A DNA stretch of 53,564 nucleotides from an uncultured Crocinitomix sp. (GTDB lineage Bacteria > Bacteroidota > Bacteroidia > Flavobacteriales_D > Crocinitomicaceae): contig CAJQHR010000017.1 of NCBI GenBank assembly GCA_905478225.1, positions 1 through 53,564 on the forward strand. The letters are read 5' to 3'. Positions 16,692 to 26,192 of this stretch are shown piece by piece. Numbering within the stretch: the first letter of the stretch is position 1; the number at the start of each line of letters is the position of its first letter. The translations under genes were made by a program, and so were the position numbers. A model generated the notes under the pieces. It ran no database searches and had not been told where the DNA came from. It was given only the letters and a program-made list of their open reading frames with translations.

Positions 16692-18899
16692 TTAATTAGT
16701 CAATAATTCCTTTCTCAAATCTTCAGAAAATTTAAGAATTTTAGAATATTCTGGTAACTGCGCTAACCGGAGTTTATCATTAAAAATGAGAATGGCTTCA
16801 CCATTACTTTCAATATGATCAATATCGCTATCAGTGATTAACTTTCTTACGGCCTCAGTTAGAAATGCCGTCATTTCTTCTTCATTATCTACTTTTACTT
16901 TATAGTCACCTGGGAAATTCGTGTAAAGTGTGTAATCAATATCCTTATGTTCAGGAATATTTAAATGTTTATCCAAAAATCCTTTTTTCTCGATTATAAA
17001 TTTTGGGATTTTGAACGGCACTTTTATCATTTCCAATGTAACCTTATACTCCTCATATGCGAGAAAGGCGCCTTCTTCAAATGTAACATCAGAAATTTCC
17101 CAACTAATATTTTGATCACTTCCTGTAATACGGTTTGACTTATATTCAATTGGCCGCGACTTAAAGAAGTAGAAAGACTCAAAGTAAACATCTTGTACCG
17201 AGCCTTGCTCATAATTCCAGCCATGCTCTTCTGCTCGTTGCTGCAGTCTAATTTCACGAGGCGTTAATTTATGTGACGATTTTGTTGTCAAGATTTTCAT
17301 GGCAAATTTATGATTCGAAGATGAAACATGTTTCTCCAATCCTTGAATGATTACTTCTCCTCCTCGTGTTTCATGCATTCGTTGAAAGTCGTAAACCATT
17401 TCCATTATGGATAATCCAACGAGTCTTGCTTCTGAAAAATCGACTTTAACTTTTGTCTCGGCCGGAATTTGGCTGATGAGTTTATCAATATATAGGGAAC
17501 TCAAAAAGTTTGCAACGCCCTTAATTTTAATCTCATAAGAGCCATCTTTTTTATCAAAAATATTTGATCCAGAATTAAAAATTAATCTAAAAAATGCTAC
17601 GAATGAAACCTTGGCCATTAAATAATGAACGATCAATGCCAACAAAAGACCTCCAGATATTCCAATTAACACATCCGTAAAAATAGTTAAGACTAATGTT
17701 CCAACAAAGAATATGAGTTGTTCCACTCCTTGCTTATAAACCTGTTTAAATACTTTTGGAGAAGCCAATTTAAAACCTGAATACACTAATAATATTGCTA
17801 ATGCAGCCAATGGAACCTGTTGAATAAAAGGTGCCAATAAGAAAATGAAAAGCACCAATAAAATTCCATGATAGAGGTTAGACCATTTTGTTTTTGCGTG
17901 ATTATGAACGTTGACCGTACTCCTTACAATTACCGTAATAATGGGTAAACCACCAATCATTCCAGACACCATAGTACTGATTCCTATTCCTACCAAATCT
18001 TTATTTAAATCCGTTCTTCTTTTATACGGATCGAGCTTGTCAACAGCTTTACTGCTGGCTAACGATATAATACTAGCCACCATGGTTATGGACAAAACAG
18101 AAACCCAAAAAGGAAAGGTATCCATTATGGAAAAATTCGGATGGGCGATAGCATCCATAATATTGTCAGGAATATTCACCAATAAATCCGGTCCAACATC
18201 ATAACTCCTTCCAAAAAAATCTAAACTATGCTCATCAAAAAAGTTAAAGGCGTAAACAAAAGGAATTGACAATAATAAAATCCAAATTGGTGCGGGTAAA
18301 AAATGAAAAAACTTATAACTTATTTTAGAATGAAAGATGAGCAATAACAATCCTAAAAGCGATATTCCAACCACAAAAGGATTGATATTATCGGCATATT
18401 TAACCACACCAATTAAATCTTCAATAATTGTTTTCGAGGTTACATTTGTACCTAAAGCCGAGTGAATTTGTTTCGCAAATATGATTACCCCAATTGCCGC
18501 TAAGATTCCTCGAATTATTGTGGGGTGAAAGATATCTGCTAATCGTCCTAACTTTAATAGACCTAGTAAAACTTGAATGGCACCTGAAACAACGATTGCC
18601 GCCAAAACATAATTTAAAGCTTGTCCGCTTCCATCATCCAATGCCAAAATGGAACCTAAAATCACCGCGATTAATCCAGCGGCTGGTCCATTGATTCCAA
18701 CAAAACTCCCTCTAAAAAATGTGGTAACGATTCCTCCTATAGCCGCAGATAGAATTCCAGTTATTGGTGGAACTCCTGAAGCTAGTGCAATTCCCAATGC
18801 TAATGGTAAAGCAACCAAAGCCACACTGACCGCAGCTAACATGTCACTTTGCCAATTCTCAACCAATCCTCTTAATCCCGTTTTAGGTACAATCTGCAT
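16692..18899 (-). CDS. SulP-family inorganic anion transporter with extra C-terminal domain
   Basis: A 735-residue membrane transporter of the SLC26/SulP family. The core (about 1-430) has the family signatures LPLALGIALASGVPP, FFRGSFVGINGPAAGL and VGIGISTMVSGMIGGLPIITV with about 12-14 membrane spans. A STAS domain follows (about 470-560; VKVDFSEARLVGLSIMEMV). Residues from about 575 to the end form an extra soluble region of 160 residues that I do not recognise. Substrates in this family include sulfate, bicarbonate and chloride; without a neighbour that indicates substrate (no carbonic anhydrase, no sulfur genes) the ion is open. It is monocistronic and divergent from the queuosine-precursor transporter gene. 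Confidence 0.87.
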   Translation of the reverse strand: MQIVPKTGLRGLVENWQSDMLAAVSVALVALPLALGIALASGVPPITGILSAAIGGIVTTFFRGSFVGINGPAAGLIAVILGSILALDDGSGQALNYVLAAIVVSGAIQVLLGLLKLGRLADIFHPTIIRGILAAIGVIIFAKQIHSALGTNVTSKTIIEDLIGVVKYADNINPFVVGISLLGLLLLIFHSKISYKFFHFLPAPIWILLLSIPFVYAFNFFDEHSLDFFGRSYDVGPDLLVNIPDNIMDAIAHPNFSIMDTFPFWVSVLSITMVASIISLASSKAVDKLDPYKRRTDLNKDLVGIGISTMVSGMIGGLPIITVIVRSTVNVHNHAKTKWSNLYHGILLVLFIFLLAPFIQQVPLAALAILLVYSGFKLASPKVFKQVYKQGVEQLIFFVGTLVLTIFTDVLIGISGGLLLALIVHYLMAKVSFVAFFRLIFNSGSNIFDKKDGSYEIKIKGVANFLSSLYIDKLISQIPAETKVKVDFSEARLVGLSIMEMVYDFQRMHETRGGEVIIQGLEKHVSSSNHKFAMKILTTKSSHKLTPREIRLQQRAEEHGWNYEQGSVQDVYFESFYFFKSRPIEYKSNRITGSDQNISWEISDVTFEEGAFLAYEEYKVTLEMIKVPFKIPKFIIEKKGFLDKHLNIPEHKDIDYTLYTNFPGDYKVKVDNEEEMTAFLTEAVRKLITDSDIDHIESNGEAILIFNDKLRLAQLPEYSKILKFSEDLRKELLTN

Positions 18900-19034
18900 A
18901 TATATATTTGTAATTTGTCTTTAGGATTCTTGATTAGAATGCTTGTTAAAATAGGTATTTTTTTTATGAGGAAGAGGGTATGCGTAAAATTTAGACATGA
19001 TATCTTACCTATTAATTGCTATTTTTAATCAACC

Positions 19035-19787
19035 ATGTTCGAAATAGAAAGAAAAAATAAAAGATCGGAATGGGTCTTTATGATCCTAAGCGGAATTTTT
19101 CTAGGATCGCTTACTATGCTGAATATTTTAGGCATTACAAAGTTTATTTCTTTAGATTTTGACTTTTTTGGAACGGATATCCCGTTCCCAATTGCCGTCG
19201 GTGTATTGGCCTATCCCATCACGTTTTTATGTACCGATTTTATAAGTGAGCTATACGGAAAAAAACGGGCCAACATGGTGGTATGGGTCGGTTTAATATT
19301 AAACTTATGGGTTTTATTTATTCTTTGGCTCGGCGGAGTATTGCCTCCAGGACCAGAACTGGATGCACTTGGAAACATTATTCCAAATAGCAACGGCGCT
19401 GTGTTTTATGAAGTGCGAACCGCCACATTTGCAGCAACCTCTGCCAGTATGATTTCCTATATTGCAGCGCAATTTATAGATGTACACATTTTTCATTATT
19501 TGAAAAAAAAGACCAATGGAACAAAATTGTGGTTACGAAATAATGGTTCTACGTTAGTTAGTCAATTAGTAGATTCTGTTGCGGTAATTTTAATCACGCA
19601 TTATTATGCCAATGCCTTGCCAAAAGATGAGATTGGTGCCGTAACAGAACCCCTACTCTATTTTATATTTGCAAGCTATGGGTTCAAGTTAGTTACGGCC
19701 TTAGTAGATACGATTCCTTTCTATTTTGGAGTGAAGTATTTGACACGATATATAAATAAAGGGGAATCAGATTCAAAGGAAGGATGA
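19035..19787 (+). CDS. Queuosine precursor transporter (YhhQ/VUT family)
   Basis: A 250-residue membrane protein with about six spans, matching the YhhQ (QPT) family that imports preQ0/preQ1, precursors of the modified tRNA base queuosine. Family features are GIFLGSLTMLNILGI, FPIAVGVLAYPITFLCTDFI, ELYGKKRANMVVWVG, LRNNGSTLVSQLVDSVAV and the final ALVDTIPFYFGVKYL. Bacteria without the full preQ biosynthesis pathway depend on such import; the window does not tell which applies here. Its last bases overlap the ATG of the next gene (ATGA), so the downstream broken gene was once translationally coupled to it. Confidence 0.88.
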   Translation: MFEIERKNKRSEWVFMILSGIFLGSLTMLNILGITKFISLDFDFFGTDIPFPIAVGVLAYPITFLCTDFISELYGKKRANMVVWVGLILNLWVLFILWLGGVLPPGPELDALGNIIPNSNGAVFYEVRTATFAATSASMISYIAAQFIDVHIFHYLKKKTNGTKLWLRNNGSTLVSQLVDSVAVILITHYYANALPKDEIGAVTEPLLYFIFASYGFKLVTALVDTIPFYFGVKYLTRYINKGESDSKEG

Positions 19788-20764
19788 AGAGCATTCTAGT
19801 TTTATTTATTCTTGGTTTTGTGATTTCAATTCCTTGTACCGCTCAACAAACTCGAGTGGATTTTAATTTGCAGGGAGAAGTTTAGGAGGTTTTGGAAGTT
19901 CGTTCTTCGGTAGCGAGTAAATGGCAAAACGACACGGCAACGTTTACATTTAATCAAGCAGGAATTCTTAGAAAAGAAACAAACCAGAATAACAATTCAT
20001 TGACCTGTTCCTTAACCAAAAGATATGATGAACAGGGTAATTTTACGTTTCAAAAATGTTCCGGATGTACAAATACTGAGTCAGCAGTAAACAGCTACAA
20101 TGAGACAGGACAACTCGCATACGCAATCGAAAAAATGTGGGGTTTAAAAACAATAACCACATCTTTCAGCTATAATACGTTCAAGCAATTAGTGAGTATT
20201 AATATGATAGATAGTAGCATTTTAGTTGGTCCAAGTTTTCACAAAGAGAGGATCAATTTTGAATATGATAAAAGCGGTAATCAAATCTCTAAAACTGTTT
20301 ATCAAGCCGATAAAATTGATGATGAATTTGATCTAATTTTGAAAGATCTTAATCCATACAACGACTCAAATAAAATGATATTAAAAAAGACTATTGATCA
20401 TAAAACGGGCGTCAGAGCTATAACCTACGCCAACTTTAAATATGACAAAAACGGTAATTTAATATGGCGTAAAACAACTCATAAAGATAGCCTAAGAGAA
20501 TCTATAACCGTATTCACATATCAGCAAAACCAACTCACCTCAGAAATGAGCACCATTACCTATCTCGATAAGCGCAAATTAAAAACGTATCAAATGGGAT
20601 ACGAGTATGACAGCTTTGGCAACGAGACCAAGTACATTGATTATGGTACAAATCACATCTATAAATATGAATACGACAGCAGGGGGAATTGGGTCGAGAA
20701 AACGATAATTAATGATGGGGTTCCTCTGATTAAAAAGACACGTGCCATTACCTATTTCGATTAA
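19784..20764 (+). pseudogene. Secreted YD-repeat-like protein with in-frame TAG stop
   Basis: A 326-codon gene split by TAG at 19883-19885. The ATG overlaps the stop of the upstream gene by four bases and starts a signal peptide (MKSILVLFILGFVISIPC, cut near TAQQ). The amber codon comes 33 codons in, just after export would begin; the same frame then continues for 292 codons. That part has at least five YD-type repeats (YDEQGN, YDKSGN, YDKNGN, YDSFGN, YDSRGN), the signature of RHS/YD proteins that form beta-strand spirals and are usually on or outside the cell. A TTG at 19892 could start an unexported fragment. One C-to-T change from CAG (Gln) would explain the stop. Role unknown. Confidence 0.72.
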
Positions 20765-20825
20765 AATCAACTTTACATTATGGATAAGTGACACGTCCTA
20801 CTCCAATTTACGGCAGATAAGTTTT

Positions 20826-20833
20826 TAACTTTG
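20826..20833 (+). promoter_or_regulatory. Putative Bacteroidota -7 box for murB
   Basis: TAACTTTG fits TAnnTTTG and lies 40 bases before the murB ATG in a gap of 109 bases. The -33 region is unclear. Confidence 0.45.
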
Positions 20834-20873
20834 TTCCGGAACTTCATTTAATACCAATAAGACTATTCGTTTC

Positions 20874-21887
20874 ATGATTCAAGAAAACATCAATCTTCAA
20901 CCTCACAATACTTTTGGATTGGAAAGCATAGCCAAGAACTTTGCCTCTTTCAACAGCATTGATGAACTGAAGGCATTGCTCACGCTTAACCAAACCGCCC
21001 AACACGAATTACTCGTTTTAGGTGGTGGAAGCAATATTCTTCTCACGAAAGATTTTGATGGTCTCGTTTTGAAAAATGATTTAATGGGAATTGAAGTTAT
21101 TTCGGAGGATTCTAATCAATGCCTAGTCAAAGCAAGTGCAGGTGAAGAATGGCATGAGTTTGTACTTTATGCGATTAAAAATAATTTGGGCGGAATTGAG
21201 AATTTATCTCTTATTCCTGGCAGCGTTGGAGCCTCACCTATGCAAAATATTGGTGCTTACGGTGTAGAAATCAAAGATGTCTTTCATGAACTTGAAGCAT
21301 TAAATATTGAAACCTTAACAATTGAAACATTTAATGCCGAACAATGTAGTTTTGGTTACCGCGAAAGCGTTTTTAAACGAACATTAAAAGGTAAATACGT
21401 TATTCTCAATATGACCCTGAATCTCACAAAGGTCCATGAACTCAATACTTCATATGGAGCAATCGAGAATCAATTGGCTGAAATGGAGATTAGCAAACCA
21501 ACAATTAAAAATGTGAGTGATGCCGTCATTTCAATCCGTCAATCAAAATTACCTGACCCCAAGAAAATTGGAAATTCAGGCAGTTTCTTTAAAAATCCAG
21601 TGATTGGAAAAAAACAATTTGCGGCACTAAAGGAAAAATTCCCAAACATAGCGCATTACCCCCTTGATGAAGATCACATAAAACTGGCAGCAGGTTGGTT
21701 AATTGACCAAGCTGGGTGGAAAGGAAAGACGATTGAAAATTATGGAGTCCATAAAAATCAAGCACTCGTTTTGGTGAATTACGGTGGTGCAAATGGACAA
21801 GATATCTATAATTTATCCCAAGCCATTTTAGAATCCATTCAAACCATTTATGGCGTTACACTCGAACGCGAAGTAAATATAATTTGA
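20874..21887 (+). CDS. murB: UDP-N-acetylenolpyruvoylglucosamine reductase MurB (type I)
   Basis: A 337-residue FAD-dependent enzyme that reduces UDP-GlcNAc-enolpyruvate to UDP-MurNAc in peptidoglycan synthesis. Visible motifs: PHNTFGL at the start, the FAD-binding LVLGGGSNILLTKDFDG, IPGSVGASPMQNIGAYG, the catalytic Tyr/Arg region FGYRESVFK (Arg163), the proton-donor Ser237 in GNSGSFFKNP, and a C-terminal acidic residue in LEREVNII (Glu333). The inserted YGAIENQ-type segment and length mark the type I form, as in E. coli. Monocistronic and intact. The 264 bases after it hold no gene I can support. Confidence 0.95.
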   Translation: MIQENINLQPHNTFGLESIAKNFASFNSIDELKALLTLNQTAQHELLVLGGGSNILLTKDFDGLVLKNDLMGIEVISEDSNQCLVKASAGEEWHEFVLYAIKNNLGGIENLSLIPGSVGASPMQNIGAYGVEIKDVFHELEALNIETLTIETFNAEQCSFGYRESVFKRTLKGKYVILNMTLNLTKVHELNTSYGAIENQLAEMEISKPTIKNVSDAVISIRQSKLPDPKKIGNSGSFFKNPVIGKKQFAALKEKFPNIAHYPLDEDHIKLAAGWLIDQAGWKGKTIENYGVHKNQALVLVNYGGANGQDIYNLSQAILESIQTIYGVTLEREVNII

Positions 21888-22151
21888 TTCACATGCTCAG
21901 TTTTAGCTCGTATCAGAAATTTACGGGAATTAATTAACTAAAATCAATCAACCGCAATTGACGTATTGAAAAATTCGAGAAACGACGGTCTATATTTCCT
22001 TGTAAAAGACAAGCCCAACGGAATAATTCTAGGTTAAAAAAGGCTTAGTAGCGTTTTGCAAAGCTATTGTTATAGACTTATTTGAAGGTTTCGCATCTTT
22101 GGAGCATTCAAATTAAAAGTCGCTTTATTCGCGCTTCAAAACTCTCTTATT

Positions 22152-22508
22152 ATGATTAAATTATCTCTTATGTGTTTGCTACTATCTGCGTCAATTGTTT
22201 ACGCTCAAACAAAAGCAATTGCCTTTAAAAGCCATAGCGGAAACCCGGCCTATTATCCAACTGAAGGTGATGGCAATTTTGGAATTGTGGAACCTAGGCC
22301 CACATTAGACAGCATTATTAAAGTTAATGATTCAACAATTATTCATTATCACAACACAGTTCAGGGTCCCTATTATTACGACACATTGGTTGGTCATGCG
22401 TTTTGGTCGCATCCCAATATAAATATTGATAGCCTAAGAAAAGAATATAAGTATAAGCAGGTGAAATTTATTGGATTTAAAGCAAAACGCAAGAAAAAAA
22501 ATAGTTAA
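22152..22508 (+). CDS. Small secreted protein of unknown function
   Basis: A 118-residue protein with a signal peptide (residues 1-18, ending SIVYA before QTKAI). The mature part is rich in Tyr, His, Asn and Pro (SHSGNPAYYPTEGDGNFGI, TVQGPYYYDTLVGHAF) and ends in a very basic tail (FKAKRKKKNS). I recognise no family. A Bacteroidota-like CATCTTTG box lies about 50 bases upstream. It converges with the T9SS beta-helix gene, 36 bases apart. Codon use looks like that of its neighbours, and the signal peptide argues it is real. Confidence 0.6.
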   Translation: MIKLSLMCLLLSASIVYAQTKAIAFKSHSGNPAYYPTEGDGNFGIVEPRPTLDSIIKVNDSTIIHYHNTVQGPYYYDTLVGHAFWSHPNINIDSLRKEYKYKQVKFIGFKAKRKKKNS

Positions 22509-22544
22509 CAGCTATTTTACAAAGCGACACGTCTTGAAGATTAT

Positions 22545-24302
22545 TTAAATCTTGACGAATCTGTTTTGTGAAAAATCTGTACTAATTAAATATACCCCAT
22601 TTTGAAAGTCCGAAATGTTGATAGCTAAATTTGCTTGAGATGTTTCGGACTTCCATATTATATCCCCTATCAAATCGTAGATTACAATAGTACCCAATGC
22701 TTCATTTGAAACAGAAACAACATTTAGTTCGCCACTACTCGGGTTTGGATAAACTAGCAATTGATCATCCTCCGTTTTTAATTCCTCAAGACTCACATCT
22801 GCATACAAGTTTTCGCATTGAACGGCATATCCGGCATTAAAATTATTAAATGTCTCGTTATTATAATCCTCCAATTCATTTGGATAACCAATTGGTGGCC
22901 AAGATGAATAATACTCGAAATACGGTAAAGCGGCATCCAAATAATAACTTTCGTCTGGCAAGTCTCCCGTGCCTTCAGGCTTAAGTTCACCACGGTGATT
23001 GTTTCCGAATTTAAAATGATCAGTTCCTGCAAAGGCATAAAGCCCCAATAAAAACCCTTCATTTGGAATTTCATTTCCAATAAAGTTTTGGCTATCGGAA
23101 GCAGGTGAATTACTCATAAAAATACCATACAGCTCCGCCCTATTTCTAAAGAACGTATTGTATGGACCATTAATGCCGTGCGAAGCATCCACAACGATAT
23201 TTTGAACAATATTGCCTTCAAATAAATTGGCATAAACATAGTTTCCGTGAAGGACGACATCTCCCGCGGCGTTATTTGGGAATTCCTCCCAATATGCGTC
23301 TTTTGAATAATTGTAGGCATAAACATTTCCATTCGCCCCAGCTTGCAGTAGCATTGAATGTCTGAGATGTTCGAAAATATTATCCTGTATCAAACATTCA
23401 TTTGTTGTTAATTGACAAACTACCCCATAGGCTTTTCCGCCACCACCGTAATCATGTCCGTCATGAAAATAACTACCGCGAACTTCAATATTACTCGAAA
23501 AATCTATACGGATATGGGCAAAATTCGTCAGGTCACTCTCAACGCATTTCACCAAACAATTGGCAGCATATATAAAATGCAGATTACTTGCTGGGCCTGT
23601 GCCAACATCCAATCGTTTTAATTTAAGGTTTTGAATGGCTACATTTTCTCGCATATTCATACGAATTATGTAGGGTTCGTCTACAGCTTCATAATTTCTT
23701 CTAAGCGAACTTTCAAATTCAATTTCATCCCCAGTTATTTCCTTGATCTTTAAAATTTGCCCGGTATTGTATTCCCCCCAATCATTATGAACATTATCAA
23801 TATCATAATCTTTAAGTTGAACCCAATCTCCTACCACGAAGGAATCTACTTCCTCCACTTCTACCATTGTCGCTCCTTTACTGATTGAACCTACAATTGA
23901 CGTATTTACCGCAGGAGAAGTCGAACCACCAATGCGTATCATGTCTGTACTTCCGCCGCCAACATCAAACTCTAATAACGTTGAATCTGCGCCAAGTCCA
24001 TTTAAAATATAGTTAGACGGCAAATAAATCGTGGTATTGAAATAAAACACCCCTTGTGAAAAATTAACTTGTACGGTATCGCCAATATGATCAGCAATAA
24101 TGGATAACATCACCTCATTATTCACAAACTCACCATCCCCAACACCACCAGCATCAACAAAGTCAATGATGATATTTGGCGAAGGGATTTCATTTTTTAA
24201 ACCGGCGATTGACCAATCCACGGCTCTATCATCAGGTAAAACTTGGGCAACAACTTGAGCTCCAACTAATAAACAAATAAATACTAGTCCAATTCTTATC
24301 AT
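22545..24302 (-). CDS. Secreted beta-helix protein with T9SS type A sorting domain
   Basis: A 585-residue exoprotein: signal peptide 1-19 (MIRIGLVFICLLVGAQVVA), a pectate-lyase-like parallel beta-helix region (about 40-430; repeated short strands such as NLKLKRLD, SNIEVRGSYFHDGHDY, CLIQDNIFEHLRHS, VYAYNYSKD, ANLFEGNIVQNIVV) and a type A C-terminal sorting domain (about 512-585; VYPNPSSGELNVVS, IVIYDLIGDIIW, NGVYLISTD, RFVKI) that is removed on T9SS export. Beta-helix proteins of this kind are often polysaccharide lyases or glycosidases, but no catalytic set can be assigned. The ATG overlaps the stop of the DUF2461 gene by four bases (ATGA), so they are translationally coupled. Confidence 0.85.
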   Translation of the reverse strand: MIRIGLVFICLLVGAQVVAQVLPDDRAVDWSIAGLKNEIPSPNIIIDFVDAGGVGDGEFVNNEVMLSIIADHIGDTVQVNFSQGVFYFNTTIYLPSNYILNGLGADSTLLEFDVGGGSTDMIRIGGSTSPAVNTSIVGSISKGATMVEVEEVDSFVVGDWVQLKDYDIDNVHNDWGEYNTGQILKIKEITGDEIEFESSLRRNYEAVDEPYIIRMNMRENVAIQNLKLKRLDVGTGPASNLHFIYAANCLVKCVESDLTNFAHIRIDFSSNIEVRGSYFHDGHDYGGGGKAYGVVCQLTTNECLIQDNIFEHLRHSMLLQAGANGNVYAYNYSKDAYWEEFPNNAAGDVVLHGNYVYANLFEGNIVQNIVVDASHGINGPYNTFFRNRAELYGIFMSNSPASDSQNFIGNEIPNEGFLLGLYAFAGTDHFKFGNNHRGELKPEGTGDLPDESYYLDAALPYFEYYSSWPPIGYPNELEDYNNETFNNFNAGYAVQCENLYADVSLEELKTEDDQLLVYPNPSSGELNVVSVSNEALGTIVIYDLIGDIIWKSETSQANLAINISDFQNGVYLISTDFSQNRFVKI

Positions 24303-24967
24303 ACTTCCATAGCTTTAGCAAAAAAGTCCATCATACTTTTATTTGCAAGATAGATTTCCATTGTTTTTTTCATTAGATGATCCGACTCAATCAATTCAGG
24401 TTCAAATTCCGTAAACCAATAAAACTGTTTATTAAAAACCAAAGGTGTATGCACGGCCTCATCTTTAAATTCTTTAGGAATGATCTTATTTTTCTCACCT
24501 CTTATCTCTTCAAAAGTGTTTTTAAATTTTTTATCATTCACTAATTTCATAAAGCCTTTTGGATCTGAAACAATCGTATCTCGAATTGCATATAGCTGTT
24601 CTTTGTCTGGTTGATAAACTCCGCCATAAATTCGATAATGCTCCGGCCCCATTTCCAAATACAGACCTGGAAATGCCTTGTCTTTTTTCCCTTTTGGAGA
24701 AATAATAGCAGACCGATTTAATTTATATGGTTCTTTATTTTTTGAAAAACGAACATCCCTATTAATTCTGAAAATTGCTTCTTTATATGTGATTTCAATT
24801 TTCTCATCATGCTTATTGATTTGAGTGATAAGATCCGTAATAAAAACCTCAAAAGTTTTCTTTATGTTGGCTTCATATCGTTTTCGGTTAAGATCGAACC
24901 AATCTTTATGGTTATTGCCCGCTAATTCTTTGAAAAAGTCTAGAAAATCTATTGAAAAATAGGTCAT
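24299..24967 (-). CDS. DUF2461-family protein
   Basis: A 222-residue cytoplasmic protein of the conserved DUF2461 (TIGR02453) family, of unknown biochemical role. Family features are FLDFFKELAGNNHKDWFD at the start, YKEAIFRINRDVRFSKNKEP, the following YKLNRSAIISPKGKK, PGLYLEMGPEH and YRIYGGVYQPDKEQL. I chose the ATG at 24967, which starts MTYFSIDFL as in relatives, over an in-frame TTG seven codons earlier. It is the first gene of a two-gene unit with the T9SS beta-helix gene; the link is probably only transcriptional, since one product is cytoplasmic and the other exported. Confidence 0.82.
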   Translation of the reverse strand: MTYFSIDFLDFFKELAGNNHKDWFDLNRKRYEANIKKTFEVFITDLITQINKHDEKIEITYKEAIFRINRDVRFSKNKEPYKLNRSAIISPKGKKDKAFPGLYLEMGPEHYRIYGGVYQPDKEQLYAIRDTIVSDPKGFMKLVNDKKFKNTFEEIRGEKNKIIPKEFKDEAVHTPLVFNKQFYWFTEFEPELIESDHLMKKTMEIYLANKSMMDFFAKAMEV

Positions 24968-25208
24968 GATGGTTGTTTTAAGCGGCAATTGAGTATCAAG
25001 TGGTTATCTTTTTCTAAAAGTATTAAAAAAAAATTGAATTCCATCCCAATTTGTAACGCATTATCTGATAGCAGAATATCCCTATTAAAGATAATCAAGG
25101 AAATAAGAAGTTCTGATCTAGATTTTGCATTAACCTGTGAATTGTTTATACCTTTGTTGACTACCAATTGAAAAAAGGGCGTAAGCTGGAATACAAAATT
25201 AGAATAAA

Positions 25209-25688
25209 ATGAGTCAAGTTAGCATTGAAAATATAGAAGCGGCAATTAAAAAAATTGATGGATTGAGCGAAGATGCTTTGGATAAAAAAATCGAGACATA
25301 CACGCTAGAACAGCAGAATTTAGTCAACTATTTATTGCAGGCAGGTCTAGAATATGAGAACGAAGATTTGAACATGTTCTCGATTTACTATTTTGCAATT
25401 GTGTATGAAGCTTTTGAACAAGGCGGAATTACTTTAAAAGAAATAACTGAGGACGATATCGATAATTTTCAAGATCCGTTTGTTTTGGCCTTGGACGCCA
25501 TTTACAAAGATGAGGATTATTCGCCAATGCAAGATTTAATTCAGCAACACCATTTATCGCAATTTATGATGAATGAAATTGAATCAGTTGACGAGGATGG
25601 AGAATCACTAACTGAAGAAACAAAAACGCAGCTGTTTATCGTGAGTTCAGGAATGATTGGATTGATGCAGGGGGCAATTGTTGGTTGA
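25209..25688 (+). CDS. Acidic protein of unknown function
   Basis: A 159-residue cytoplasmic protein with no signal peptide or membrane span. It is strongly acidic and helical (IENIEAAIKKIDGLSEDALD, EQQNLVNYLLQAGLEYENED, EITEDDIDNFQDPF). The pattern suggests an all-helical fold, possibly a protein-interaction or regulatory protein. I recognise no family with confidence, though conserved hypothetical proteins of this size and composition are common in Flavobacteriales. It is monocistronic and followed by a T-rich low-complexity stretch before the thioesterase gene. Confidence 0.65.
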   Translation: MSQVSIENIEAAIKKIDGLSEDALDKKIETYTLEQQNLVNYLLQAGLEYENEDLNMFSIYYFAIVYEAFEQGGITLKEITEDDIDNFQDPFVLALDAIYKDEDYSPMQDLIQQHHLSQFMMNEIESVDEDGESLTEETKTQLFIVSSGMIGLMQGAIVG

Positions 25689-25757
25689 CGGGTTGATAAT
25701 TTGATGGGTTGATGATTTTTTTGATTTTTTGATTTTTTGCTTTTTTGATTTTTTCAA
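25684..25757. repeat. T-rich low-complexity repeats (TTGAT/TTTTTTGATT units)
   Basis: Imperfect tandem units of the form gggttgat, then ttttttgatt, repeat about eight times between two plus-strand genes. A related stretch occurs near 48400. Likely slippage-prone non-coding sequence. Confidence 0.55.
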
Positions 25758-25780
25758 TTCACTAATAACTAGCTAAAAAA

Positions 25781-26188
25781 ATGGAACCAAAAGCTATAGT
25801 AGATAAAATGATGGCGGATGACCAAATGAGTCAATGGTTGGGAATTTCTATCTTAGATTATAGCATTGGAAACGTAGTTTGTGAGATGACAGTGCGAGAA
25901 GAAATGGTAAACGGCTTCCATATTGCGCACGGCGGCATCACTTATTCATTGGCGGATAGTGCCTTGGCATTTTCAGTAAACGCACATGGAATTCAATCAG
26001 TTTCAGTGGAAACTTCCATCTCACATTTAAAACCTGTAAGGGTTGGTGATGTGCTTAAAACAGTGACCAAAGAGATTTCGCTAACAAGTAAAATTGGTGT
26101 TTTAATGACTGAAGTTTATAACCAAGATAAGGTGTTAGTTGCCGCCTTTAAAGGAACCGTATATCGCACGGGAAAGGAATGGGTTTAG
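25781..26188 (+). CDS. paaI: PaaI-type hotdog-fold thioesterase
   Basis: A 135-residue hotdog-fold acyl-CoA thioesterase. The catalytic helix region VNGFHIAHGGITYSLADSAL has the HGG motif and downstream Asp/Ser expected of the PaaI subgroup, and the length fits. PaaI hydrolyses ring-hydroxylated or ring-opened phenylacetyl-CoA products that would trap CoA, a safety valve for the phenylacetate pathway. It lies 10 kb from paaABCD and is not in an operon with them, so the pathway link is by family, not by context. Related thioesterases act in other pathways, so the symbol is probable rather than certain. Confidence 0.75.
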   Translation: MEPKAIVDKMMADDQMSQWLGISILDYSIGNVVCEMTVREEMVNGFHIAHGGITYSLADSALAFSVNAHGIQSVSVETSISHLKPVRVGDVLKTVTKEISLTSKIGVLMTEVYNQDKVLVAAFKGTVYRTGKEWV

Positions 26189-26192
26189 GCCT

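Noticed and set aside
22060-22151. tRNA or small RNA before the small secreted protein
   Set aside because: No cloverleaf, CCA end or strong hairpin could be folded by eye.
24968-24988. TTG start of the DUF2461 gene
   Set aside because: An ATG seven codons later begins the conserved MTYFS region.
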